Shown: positions 1 to 5,368, counted from the first letter of the stretch. The stretch is DNA of 6,509 nt from Chloroflexota bacterium (GCA_019240175.1 JAFAYS010000178.1:1-6509); one strand, 5' to 3'. Notes: a model not told the origin generated them from the letters alone. Translations and numbers: made by a program.

Positions 1-2
1 GT

Positions 3-1049
3 ATGACCACAGCCTATCTCATCGACGATCGGTTTTTGCTGCACGACGATTTCGACCATCCCGAAAACGCCTCACGGCTGCGCGCGATCAAACAGGCGCT
101 CGCATCCAGCGATCTGTCCGCCGAGCTAACTCGCATCGAGGGCCGTCACGCCACCGACGACGAGATTCGCGCCGTGCATCATAAGCGTATGCTCGACCAC
201 ACGCAGCGCATGGCGATGTTTGGCGGCGGGCGGCTCAACCCCGACACCTACATCGTGCAGGAGTCGTGGGACGTGGCGCTGCTGGCGGCTGGATCGGTGT
301 GTCGCGCGGTCGAGGCGGTTGTCGGCGGCGAGTTCGATAACGCCTTCGCGCTGGTGCGTCCGCCGGGCCATCACGCCACGCCCTCCACGGCGATGGGCTT
401 CTGTCTGATCAACAACGTCGCGGTGGCGGCACAGGTGGCGCGGACCAAGCTGGGCGTGCAGCGCGTCGCGATTGTCGACTGGGATACGCATCACGGTAAC
501 GGCACGCAGGACATTTTCTACGACGATCCGAATGTGCTCTACATCTCGTCGCACACCTACCCGTTCTATCCCGGCACCGGCCACTGGCGCGAGCGCGGCT
601 CGGGTGAGGGCGAGGGCGCAACGCTCAACATTCCGCTGCCGGCCTACACCGGCGACGCGGCCTTTGCGCGCGTGTACGACGAGCTGGTGCTGCGTGCGGT
701 GCGGCGCTTCGATCCGCAGCTGATCATCGTGTCGGCGGGCTACGATACACACTGGGCCGATCCGCTCGCGCCGATGTTGATGAGCATCGAAGGCTTCGGG
801 CGGCTGGCGCAGATGCTCTACGACCTGGCGGCGGAAGTGTGCGACGGTCGGTTGGTCTGCGCGCTGGAAGGCGGCTACAATGTGGACGCGCTGGCGGGCG
901 GCGTGCTGTCGACTTTCAACGTGCTGCTGGGCAAGCCCGAGCGCATCGTCGATTCGCTGGGACCATCGCCGGAGACCGCGCAGCCGCTGAGCGAGATCGA
1001 GCCGCTGATCGCGCAGATCGAGCGTGTCCATCCGCTGTTTACTGATTAA
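3..1049 (+). CDS. Class II histone deacetylase-family zinc hydrolase (acetylpolyamine amidohydrolase/AcuC-like)
   Basis: A 348-residue arginase/deacetylase-fold enzyme, close to the usual bacterial length, predicted to remove acetyl groups from a lysine or polyamine in the cytoplasm. Visible motifs: HPEN (19-22), which opens the fold; RPPGHH (119-124), with the tandem active-site histidines H123/H124; DWDTHHGNGTQD (159-170), with zinc ligands D161 and H163; SAGYDTHWADP (244-254), with the third ligand D248; and LEGGY (288-292), with catalytic Y292. All residues needed for catalysis are present. The LEGGY form is typical of class II enzymes and their bacterial relatives. There is no signal peptide or membrane segment. 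Only two bases precede the ATG, so no ribosome binding site can be checked and an upstream start is not excluded, although the N-terminus fits the family. Substrate (acetyl-lysine, acetylpolyamine, or acetyl-CoA synthetase as for AcuC) cannot be decided from sequence. No functional link to the histidine genes is evident. Confidence 0.95.
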   Translation: MTTAYLIDDRFLLHDDFDHPENASRLRAIKQALASSDLSAELTRIEGRHATDDEIRAVHHKRMLDHTQRMAMFGGGRLNPDTYIVQESWDVALLAAGSVCRAVEAVVGGEFDNAFALVRPPGHHATPSTAMGFCLINNVAVAAQVARTKLGVQRVAIVDWDTHHGNGTQDIFYDDPNVLYISSHTYPFYPGTGHWRERGSGEGEGATLNIPLPAYTGDAAFARVYDELVLRAVRRFDPQLIIVSAGYDTHWADPLAPMLMSIEGFGRLAQMLYDLAAEVCDGRLVCALEGGYNVDALAGGVLSTFNVLLGKPERIVDSLGPSPETAQPLSEIEPLIAQIERVHPLFTD

Positions 1050-1056
1050 GTGGCAG

Positions 1057-1116
1057 TGCGAGAGGACTGTATCGTTGTAGGGCGTTAGCTCCAGCAGGTA
1101 CACGGAACCTCTTGCA
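1057..1116. other. Long-loop inverted repeat between the deacetylase gene and the IS element
   Basis: TGCGAGAGG (1057-1065) can pair with CCTCTTGCA (1108-1116): nine pairs including one G-T wobble, around a 42-base loop. It starts eight bases after the deacetylase stop codon. No T-run follows, so it is not a convincing intrinsic terminator. It could be a decayed remnant linked to the mobile element, or chance. Otherwise the stretch 1050-1121 shows no gene. Confidence 0.2.
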
Positions 1117-1141
1117 ATTCCTTACACCGAAAATGCATGTA

Positions 1142-1170
1142 TTGACGTTCTTGTAAAAGAACAGTACACT
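1142..1170 (+). promoter_or_regulatory. Sigma70-type promoter for tnpB, possibly leaderless
   Basis: TTGACG (1142-1147) and TACACT (1165-1170) are separated by exactly 17 bases. They match the -35 consensus in five of six positions and the -10 consensus in four of six. The tnpB ATG begins only seven bases after the start of the gap downstream of the -10 box, so transcription would start at or very near the initiation codon. No Shine-Dalgarno sequence precedes the ATG, which fits leaderless translation. The spacer contains most of the left-end hairpin. Transcription has not been tested. Confidence 0.55.
1147..1162 (+). repeat. Left-end hairpin of the IS element
   Basis: GTTCTT (1147-1152) and AAGAAC (1157-1162) form a perfect six-base-pair stem with a GTAA loop. 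Subterminal imperfect or short hairpins of this kind are what TnpA binds at the left ends of IS200/IS605 elements. It overlaps the -35/-10 spacer of the tnpB promoter, so TnpA binding and tnpB transcription could interfere with each other (inference). Confidence 0.55.
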
Positions 1171-1176
1171 TGTGCT

Positions 1177-2286
1177 ATGGAGCGGAAAGCGTATCAATTC
1201 CGGCTTGCGCCAACGAAAGGTCAACTGCGTTTGCTTGAACAGACGCTTGAAACCTGTCGGTGGGTGTACAACGAGACGTTGGCCTATCGCAAAACGGCGT
1301 GGGAAGAACGTCAGGAAACGGTTGGTTTGTACGATACGAACGCCCTTCTTCCAGTTTGGAAAGCCCAGCGCCCCGAATTGAAACAGGTGTATTCCCAAGT
1401 TCTGCAAGATGTTCAAAATCGTGTGCATCTGGCGTTTGATGCATTTTTTCGGCGCGTCAAGCGCGGCGAAAAGGCAGGGTATCCCCGCTTTAAGGGGCGC
1501 GGTTGGTACGACAGTTTCACATTCAAGCAAGCCGGCTTTGGTTTCAAGGTTGCAGGGCGATGGCTTGATCTGTCCAAGATCGGGCGCATCCCAATGATTG
1601 ACCATCGCCCAATTAGCGGCACCATCAAAACCCTCACCATCCGTCGCACTAGCACGGGCAAGTGGTTTGTTTGCTTCTCGGTAAACGTTGAACCTGAACC
1701 GCTTCCGGAAACCCAACTCGCCGTTGGGATTGATGTGGGCTTGATGTACTTTGCTACCCTTTCCACGGGTGAACAGATTGCCAACCCCCGCTTCTTTCGC
1801 AAGGACGAACGCGCATTGGCCAAGGCACAACGCCGCCTGTCCAAAGTTGAGAAAGGTACACCTGAACGCGCCAAACGACGGAAGGTGGTCGCGCAGATTC
1901 ACGAACGGATTGCCAACCGGCGCAAGGATTTCGCGCACAAACTCAGCCGCCGTCTGGTGAACGAGTTTGGCATCATCGTCCTGGAAGACCTGAACATCGC
2001 ACGGATGATCAAAAACCACAGCTTGGCAAAAAGTATTGCCGACGCCGCGTGGAATCAGTTTGCTTGCTTTACGCGCTATAAGGCTGCGAGTGCCGGTAGA
2101 ACGTACCTGCAAGTTGACCCACGCGGTACCAGTCAACGCTGTAGCCGCTGTCGTGGCGTGGTCAAGAAAGAATTGTCCATGCGATTACATCAGTGTCCCT
2201 ATTGTGGATTGGAAATCGACCGGGATCTCAACGCCGCGTTGAATATATTGGCTGTGGGGCTACACAGCTTGGGTGGAAATCCCTAG
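1177..2286 (+). CDS. tnpB: TnpB, RNA-guided RuvC nuclease of an IS200/IS605-type element
   Basis: A 369-residue protein with the full TnpB layout. It has an N-terminal helix-turn-helix/wedge region (about 6-35), a basic middle section with GYPRFKGRG (101-109), a RuvC nuclease core, and a four-cysteine zinc ribbon. The three RuvC acidic motifs are present: D186 in GIDVG, E270 in VLEDLN, and the DRDLNAALNI motif (348-357). Zinc ligands are C322 and C325 (CSRC) and C340 and C343 (CPYC). Length is near the usual 370-410, and no frameshift or internal stop is seen, so the enzyme is probably active. By family knowledge, TnpB cuts DNA guided by an RNA read from the element's right end and helps retain the element when TnpA moves it. 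The only ATG that fits the N-terminus is at 1177. The preceding promoter suggests a leaderless message. No tnpA is adjacent. Base composition is lower in GC than in the neighbouring genes, indicating a different origin. Confidence 0.96.
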   Translation: MERKAYQFRLAPTKGQLRLLEQTLETCRWVYNETLAYRKTAWEERQETVGLYDTNALLPVWKAQRPELKQVYSQVLQDVQNRVHLAFDAFFRRVKRGEKAGYPRFKGRGWYDSFTFKQAGFGFKVAGRWLDLSKIGRIPMIDHRPISGTIKTLTIRRTSTGKWFVCFSVNVEPEPLPETQLAVGIDVGLMYFATLSTGEQIANPRFFRKDERALAKAQRRLSKVEKGTPERAKRRKVVAQIHERIANRRKDFAHKLSRRLVNEFGIIVLEDLNIARMIKNHSLAKSIADAAWNQFACFTRYKAASAGRTYLQVDPRGTSQRCSRCRGVVKKELSMRLHQCPYCGLEIDRDLNAALNILAVGLHSLGGNP

Positions 2287-2321
2287 AAGCTGCCGGTCTT
2301 TAGACCGTGCGGAGTAGTCAC
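2150..2321 (+). ncRNA. Putative omega (reRNA) guide RNA scaffold of TnpB
   Basis: In characterised TnpB systems the guide RNA covers the 3' end of tnpB and the right end of the element, with the guide read from flanking DNA. Here the equivalent stretch runs from the zinc-ribbon codons through the stop codon, over the hairpin at 2292-2310 and up to AGTAGTCAC (2313-2321). The 5' boundary is arbitrary and the 3' boundary depends on where the element really ends. If the end is at 2321, the natural guide would be the bases directly after it, upstream of hisH. This is inferred from family architecture, with no RNA evidence. Confidence 0.4.
2292..2310 (+). repeat. Right-end hairpin of the IS element
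   Basis: CGGTCT (2294-2299) and AGACCG (2302-2307) pair perfectly around a two-base loop. The stem can be extended by two more pairs (2292-2293 with 2309-2310) if T2308 bulges out. It lies six bases after the tnpB stop codon and is followed by GGAGTAGTCAC. A compact hairpin after GAAGC and before an AGTAGTCAC-like end is characteristic of right ends in this element group. It is also the expected terminal stem of the guide RNA scaffold. Confidence 0.6.
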
Positions 2322-2326
2322 ATAAT
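2299..2326 (+). promoter_or_regulatory. Possible outward promoter at the IS right end
   Basis: TTTAGA (2299-2304) and CATAAT (2321-2326) are spaced 16 bases apart and match the consensus in four and five positions. If used, transcription would start near 2333 and read the heptamer palindrome as a leader of hisH. This is a weak call, offered because no better promoter for hisH is seen. Confidence 0.22.
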
Positions 2327-2342
2327 TTCGGTACACTACGGA

Positions 2343-2411
2343 GAACAAAGAACAAGCAAACAAAGAACAAATAGAAGTCTTTCTTTGTTCTCGGTTCTTT
2401 GTTCTTTGTTC
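2343..2411. repeat. Large imperfect palindrome of TTTGTTC/GAACAAA heptamers
   Basis: The outer arms GAACAAAGAACAA (2343-2355) and its exact complement (2399-2411) pair over 13 bases. Inside, AACAAAGAA (2359-2367) pairs with TTCTTTGTT (2381-2389) around a 13-base loop. Both arms are built from a seven-base unit (GAACAAA or TTTGTTC), with two further near-units at 2393-2413. The sequence is very AT-rich against the host background and sits between the IS right end and hisH, ending 24 bases before the hisH ATG. It could be an interspersed repeat of the host genome, a leader hairpin affecting hisH expression, or a cruciform. It lacks coding potential. Confidence 0.8.
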
Positions 2412-2423
2412 TTTAGTGATTTC

Positions 2424-2428
2424 AGAGA
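2424..2428 (+). promoter_or_regulatory. Ribosome binding site deciding the hisH start
   Basis: AGAGA lies seven bases before ATG 2436. It is a modest purine-rich site, but it is placed correctly for this ATG, while an upstream in-frame GTG at 2307 would translate the IS end and the palindrome. Confidence 0.45.
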
Positions 2429-2435
2429 TACAACT

Positions 2436-3092
2436 ATGATTGCAGTGATTGATTACGGCGCGGGCAATCTACGCTCGGCGGTGCGGGCGCTCCAACATGT
2501 CGGCGCGGATCTCACGGTCACCGACGATCCGGCGGTGATCGCGGCGGCGCAGGGTGTGGTGCTGCCGGGCGTTGGCGCAACCTTCGACACGATGAGCGAG
2601 CTGGATCGGCGCGGGCTGTCGGCGGTGATTCCGCAGGTGATCGCGGCGCAAACGCCGTTTCTGGGCATCTGCGTGGGCATGCAGGTGCTGGCCCAGACCA
2701 GCGAAGAGTTCGGCGAGCATCCGTGCCTGGGCGTGGTGCCTGGGCGCGTGACCAAGCTGCCCGAGCGTGCTGGCAAAGTGCCGCAGATTGGCTGGAACCA
2801 GGTGCGCTTCGCCAATCCCGATCATCCTGTGCTGAGCGGCATTCCCGACGGCACCGATTTTTACTTCGTGCACTCCTACTATGTGGACACGCCCGACAAC
2901 GCGATCGTCGCGGGGCGCACCGAGTACGGCGTGAATTTCCCGGCTGTGCTGGCGTTCGGCTCGGCGGTGGCCACGCAGTTTCATCCCGAGAAGAGCGGAC
3001 GCTGGGGTCTGGCGCTGCTGCGTAATTTCGTGCAGCTGGTGCAGCGATCCAGCGCCAGCCTCGATCCACAGGCCGCTCCTCGCCTGGCCTGA
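2436..3092 (+). CDS. hisH: Imidazole glycerol phosphate synthase, glutaminase subunit HisH
   Basis: A 218-residue class I glutamine amidotransferase. It hydrolyses glutamine and channels ammonia to HisF, which together convert PRFAR to imidazole glycerol phosphate and AICAR in histidine synthesis, in the cytoplasm. It starts MIAVIDYGAGNLRS, the typical HisH opening. Landmarks are PGVG (44-47, oxyanion region), GICVGMQ (77-83) with nucleophile C79, PQIGWNQV (116-123), FVHSYY (144-149), and FHPEKSG (182-188) with catalytic H183 and E185. The triad is complete and the length is normal for the family (about 200-215). The open frame reaches back to a GTG at 2307, but the conserved N-terminus fixes the start at ATG 2436. 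Its partner hisF begins at the right edge of the window, and hisA lies between them beyond an inverted methyltransferase. The C-terminal ~15 residues (SSASLDPQAAPRLA) look like an unconserved tail. Confidence 0.97.
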   Translation: MIAVIDYGAGNLRSAVRALQHVGADLTVTDDPAVIAAAQGVVLPGVGATFDTMSELDRRGLSAVIPQVIAAQTPFLGICVGMQVLAQTSEEFGEHPCLGVVPGRVTKLPERAGKVPQIGWNQVRFANPDHPVLSGIPDGTDFYFVHSYYVDTPDNAIVAGRTEYGVNFPAVLAFGSAVATQFHPEKSGRWGLALLRNFVQLVQRSSASLDPQAAPRLA

Positions 3093-3114
3093 TCGCTCAT
3101 CGCGCGCATCAAAA

Positions 3115-3151
3115 GAGCCGCATCGCCTCTCTAGTGGAGTCGGTGCGGCTC
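3115..3151. terminator. Bidirectional hairpin terminator between convergent hisH and methyltransferase gene
   Basis: GAGCCGCATCG (3115-3125) pairs with CGGTGCGGCTC (3141-3151) over eleven positions, one of them a T-G mismatch or wobble. On the minus strand the stem is followed by TTTT (complement of 3111-3114), a good intrinsic terminator for the methyltransferase gene whose stop is 12 bases away. On the plus strand it is followed by GTGTGTTT, a weaker T-run for hisH, whose stop lies 22 bases upstream. One shared hairpin between converging genes explains the 71-base gap. Confidence 0.75.
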
Positions 3152-3163
3152 GTGTGTTTGGGG

Positions 3164-4267
3164 CTAGCGCCGGACCCGTCGCAGCCGCGCCGAAAGCTGG
3201 TTCAGCAAGCGCATAACTCGTCCCGACTCGATCCGCTTGATCAGGGCTTCCAGCTGTGCAATGTGCGCGTTTTTGGCACCGATCGCTGTTTCAAGCTGCG
3301 CAATGTGCGCGTTTTGAGCCTCGATCATTGCTTCCAGCTGCGTGATCTGCTCGGGATTTACCTGCGGCGACTGACTCACTGCGGCGAGCTGGGCCTGGAT
3401 CTGGCGCAGCTCCTGCATTTTTCTGGCCAGCTGGGCCGACATGCGCTGTGCAATCGGGTCGCCGGCGGGAATGGTGAACGAGTCGTCGATAAAGCTGAGC
3501 CGCTGGTCGGGATAGCGTACTTGATCGGCGGTGCGCGGGCGCCTGGCGACAAAAAGCGCGCTCAGCGTCGGCGTATGGGCGGCCTGCTCCACGGGAATCG
3601 GCGCAATCACAAAATCGCTCTCGTCGACGCGCGTTTGCTCGGGCGAGTTGGTAAAATCCAGCACGATGCCCGGCTTGTCGAAATCGTGGCGGTGATACTG
3701 GATCTCGGCGAAAAAGCTGCTCAGTGCATGATGCCACTGCTGCGGCGTCCAGATGTTGAGATGATACGGATTCGCCAGGTTATCGGCCTGTAAATCTTCG
3801 CTGATGATCGGCGGCACTGCAATCAGCATCAGGCCGTCCGGCTTGAGCAGCTGCCAGGCATGATGCAGAAATTGCATCGGGTCGGGAATATGTTCCAGCA
3901 CATTCGAGGAGAAAATCACATCGATCGAGTGCTGCTCGAAGCCGCTGATCTGCTGAAGATCCATCACCTGGTAGCTGAGGTTCGGTCGCGAAAAATGGTG
4001 CCGGCTGAACGCGACGGCTTCCGGGCTGATCTCGATCGCATGAACATAGCGTGCGCCGTGCTCGGCTAGATACGCCGAGCCGTAGCCGGCACCCGAGCCG
4101 GCATCCAGCACAATCTTGTCCTGCACGAACTGTTTCGCAAAATAGTAGATCGACAGATGCGCAAAGTAGCAATCGTTGGGATACAGGTGTGTGATGCGCT
4201 CGCCGCCATCGCTAATATCGGCGACTGTCCACTCTGACGTTGCTTCTGCCTGTATCTTTTCGATCAT
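3164..4267 (-). CDS. SAM-dependent class I methyltransferase with C-terminal coiled coil
   Basis: A 367-residue protein. Residues about 25-245 form a Rossmann-fold methyltransferase of the Methyltransf_11/25 type. Motif I is VLDAGSGAGYGS (53-64), the acidic residue after strand 2 is E79 (HAIEIS), motif IV region is DVIFSSNVLEHIPDP (116-130), and LLKPDGLMLIAVPP (140-153) is the post-motif strand. SAM binding is well supported; the acceptor is unknown. Residues about 275-350 form a coiled coil containing a 14-residue (two-heptad) repeat, LEAMIEAQNAHIAQ (311-324) then LETAIGAKNAHIAQ (325-338), followed by a basic tail (RLRRVRR). Methyltransferases joined to coiled coils of this style are often found in surface polysaccharide and glycan loci, but nothing here proves that role. 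The start at 4267 has a strong AGGAG site six bases upstream. The gene runs opposite to the histidine genes, converging on hisH and diverging from hisA, and is not expected to share their expression. Confidence 0.9.
   Translation of the reverse strand: MIEKIQAEATSEWTVADISDGGERITHLYPNDCYFAHLSIYYFAKQFVQDKIVLDAGSGAGYGSAYLAEHGARYVHAIEISPEAVAFSRHHFSRPNLSYQVMDLQQISGFEQHSIDVIFSSNVLEHIPDPMQFLHHAWQLLKPDGLMLIAVPPIISEDLQADNLANPYHLNIWTPQQWHHALSSFFAEIQYHRHDFDKPGIVLDFTNSPEQTRVDESDFVIAPIPVEQAAHTPTLSALFVARRPRTADQVRYPDQRLSFIDDSFTIPAGDPIAQRMSAQLARKMQELRQIQAQLAAVSQSPQVNPEQITQLEAMIEAQNAHIAQLETAIGAKNAHIAQLEALIKRIESGRVMRLLNQLSARLRRVRR
3246..3350 (-). repeat. 42-bp tandem repeat encoding two-heptad coiled-coil units
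   Basis: CAATGTGCGCGTTTT recurs at 3259-3273 and 3301-3315, and GCTTCCAGCTG at 3246-3256 and 3330-3340 (with GTTTCAAGCTG between, at 3288-3298). This gives a 42-base period for about two and a half copies. It encodes the 14-residue repeat in the methyltransferase's coiled coil. The close DNA identity between copies suggests recent duplication or a tract that could vary in copy number between strains, changing coil length in steps of two heptads. Confidence 0.8.
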
Positions 4268-4273
4268 GAAGAT

Positions 4274-4278
4274 CTCCT
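4274..4278 (-). promoter_or_regulatory. Strong ribosome binding site of the methyltransferase gene
   Basis: On the minus strand AGGAG (within AAAAGGAG) lies six bases before the ATG at 4267. It is the best Shine-Dalgarno sequence in the window and fixes the start. Confidence 0.8.
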
Positions 4279-4367
4279 TTTCACCCCTGAAGCAGTGGAA
4301 TGCTGTTTAGCTTAAGGTTGTTTTGGAACGCAGGGACGGCCAAAAGTGTACCATGTTTCCGGCTGCC

Positions 4368-4428
4368 GCTTGGAGCTTGAGCGCAGCAGTACAGATCCCG
4401 CATCCCCGGTTCTGCTGCTGTGCCAAGC
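4368..4428. repeat. Nested inverted repeats in the divergent intergenic region
   Basis: GCTTGG (4368-4373) pairs with CCAAGC (4423-4428), and inside it GCAGCAG (4383-4389) pairs with CTGCTGC (4412-4418). Together they could form a two-part stem with internal loops. It lies upstream of the hisA promoter candidate, so it would not be in that transcript. The role is unknown and chance is possible. The rest of 4268-4470 shows no gene, and no convincing promoter for the methyltransferase was found. Confidence 0.3.
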
Positions 4429-4470
4429 TGAGATTTGGGAAGCCAGCGTGCGCTGCTGACTGGCGTGCGG

Positions 4471-4476
4471 TATAAT
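4471..4476 (+). promoter_or_regulatory. hisA: Candidate hisA promoter -10 box
   Basis: A perfect TATAAT stands 80 bases before the hisA start, in an otherwise GC-rich stretch. There is no clear -35 match at 16-18 bases upstream (GTGCGC region), and a TG pair lies two bases off the extended -10 position. Transcription would start near 4483. The 11-base palindrome CACTTCAAGTG (4491-4501) would then fall just inside the leader and could be an operator, although no regulator is known. Confidence 0.45.
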
Positions 4477-4538
4477 CAAGCAGCTTTCTACACTTCAAGT
4501 GGCAGCGTCGCCGCCTATGGCAACGGATGCCGCTCTTG

Positions 4539-4543
4539 AAGGA
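4539..4543 (+). promoter_or_regulatory. Ribosome binding site before hisA
   Basis: AAGGA lies 13 bases before ATG 4557, longer than ideal, but it falls downstream of the alternative in-frame ATG at 4527 and so cannot serve that one. It favours 4557 as the start. Confidence 0.45.
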
Positions 4544-4556
4544 AAAAGAAATTTCT

Positions 4557-5297
4557 ATGTCTTCTCTCGAAATCATTCCGGCGATCGACATCAAGGATGG
4601 TCGCTGTGTGCGGCTGTATCAGGGTGACTACGCCCAGATGACAGTGTTCGATCAAGATCCGGTCGACGTGGCGCGCAAATGGGCCAAGCTTGGCGCTCAG
4701 CGGCTGCATGTCGTCGATCTGGATGGCGCGAAGGTGGGCAGGCCAGTCAACGCGCAGATCGTGTACGCGATCGTGCGGGCGGTGTCGATTCCCGTGCAGC
4801 TCGGCGGTGGTCTGCGCGACGAGGGCGCGGTCGATGCGGCGCTCAACCTGGGCGTCGAGCGTGTGATCCTCGGTACGGCTGCCGTCCGCGATCCGCAGCT
4901 GATCGCCCGGCTGGTGCAGCACTACGGCGCGCAGGTCGTCGTCGGCGTGGATGCCCGCGATGGCATGGTTGCGGCGCAAGGCTGGACCGAAACCTCGCAG
5001 GTACGCACCGAAGATCTGGTCAAGCGTATGGGCGCGATCGGTGTGCAGAGCATCATCTACACCGATATTGGCCGTGACGGCACGCTGCAAGGTCCCGATG
5101 TCGAAGGCGTGGCCGAGCTGGTGCGCGCCGGCGGTCCCGAGATCATCGCTTCCGGCGGCGTAGCCACGCTTGACGATCTGATTGCGCTGGCCAAAACTGG
5201 TGCAGCGGGCGTGATCGTCGGCAAGGCGCTCTACACCGACGCGTTCGATCTCTGCGCGGCATTGGAAGCCGTCAAGGCCGTCGAAGTTAACCGCTAG
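4557..5297 (+). CDS. hisA: ProFAR isomerase HisA (phosphoribosylformimino-5-aminoimidazole carboxamide ribotide isomerase)
   Basis: A 246-residue (beta/alpha)8-barrel that opens the ribose of ProFAR to give PRFAR, the substrate of HisH-HisF, in the cytoplasm. The N-terminal phosphate-barrel half begins LEIIPAIDIKDGRCVRL (4-20), with catalytic D11. VVDLDGA (52-58) and QLGGGLRD (81-88) follow. The second half carries VVVGVDARDG (127-136) with catalytic D132, YTDIGRDGTLQGP (168-180), and ASGGV (198-202), the C-terminal phosphate loop. Length matches the family (about 240-250). An in-frame ATG at 4527 would add ten residues (MPLLKEKEIS), but the conserved start and the AAGGA site favour 4557. The protein is HisA-like and not HisF-like at both ends (AIDIKDG instead of CLDVxxG). 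A coiled-coil gene follows 71 bases downstream, then hisF. The gap downstream has only a five-pair stem (5306-5310 with 5323-5327), so read-through into the next gene is likely. Confidence 0.96.
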   Translation: MSSLEIIPAIDIKDGRCVRLYQGDYAQMTVFDQDPVDVARKWAKLGAQRLHVVDLDGAKVGRPVNAQIVYAIVRAVSIPVQLGGGLRDEGAVDAALNLGVERVILGTAAVRDPQLIARLVQHYGAQVVVGVDARDGMVAAQGWTETSQVRTEDLVKRMGAIGVQSIIYTDIGRDGTLQGPDVEGVAELVRAGGPEIIASGGVATLDDLIALAKTGAAGVIVGKALYTDAFDLCAALEAVKAVEVNR

Positions 5298-5359
5298 CCG
5301 GTCGCGCGGAGTTCAAAGCAGATCCGCCGTTTATTCTATGAGCGTTGCTCACCATCATC

Positions 5360-5363
5360 GAGG
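5360..5363 (+). promoter_or_regulatory. Ribosome binding site of the coiled-coil gene
   Basis: GAGG is five bases before ATG 5369. The frame is open back to a TTG at 5345, but that codon lacks a good site, so 5369 is preferred. Confidence 0.55.
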
Positions 5364-5368
5364 CTGGT

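Larger units (their letters stand above)
1122..2321 (+). mobile_element. Solo-tnpB IS200/IS605-type element (no tnpA)
   Basis: The element consists of a complete tnpB flanked by small subterminal hairpins, 1147-1162 on the left and 2294-2307 on the right, instead of terminal inverted repeats. This is the architecture of single-strand-transposing IS200/IS605 elements. No TnpA (HUH Y1 transposase) is encoded, so movement would need a TnpA in trans. Boundaries are inferred. The left edge is set after TTAC (1122-1125), an IS608-like target tetramer, which puts the hairpin about 21 bases inside. An alternative is TTGAC at 1142-1146. The right edge is placed at the AGTAGTCAC motif ending at 2321. 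The interior is clearly less GC-rich than the flanking genes, consistent with acquisition from elsewhere. It lies between the deacetylase gene and hisH. Confidence 0.75.

Noticed and set aside
126..1103. A 325-codon minus-strand frame opposite the deacetylase gene
   Set aside because: Its product is Arg/His-rich low-complexity sequence typical of the complement of a GC-rich gene. The plus-strand enzyme has all its catalytic motifs.
1039..2136. A 365-codon open frame on the minus strand antisense to tnpB
   Set aside because: It lies opposite a well-supported tnpB, and its translation shows no recognisable domain. It is an antisense shadow.
1126..2332. ACCGAAA (1126-1132) and TTTCGGT (2326-2332) as terminal inverted repeats of the element
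   Set aside because: IS200/IS605 elements lack terminal inverted repeats, the right copy lies beyond the expected end, and seven bases can match by chance.
2343..2411. The heptamer repeats as a CRISPR array
   Set aside because: Units are seven bases with no regular spacers and are arranged as a palindrome. No cas genes are present.
2307..2435. An extended N-terminus for HisH from GTG 2307
   Set aside because: It would translate the IS end and the palindrome into 43 unrelated residues ahead of the conserved MIAVIDYG start.
3134..3793. A 219-codon plus-strand frame opposite the methyltransferase
   Set aside because: It overlaps the terminator hairpin and runs antisense to clear methyltransferase motifs. 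Its repeats merely mirror the 42-bp coding repeat.
5298..5368. A terminator between hisA and the coiled-coil gene
   Set aside because: The only stem is five pairs with a 12-base loop and a poor T-run, too weak to call.
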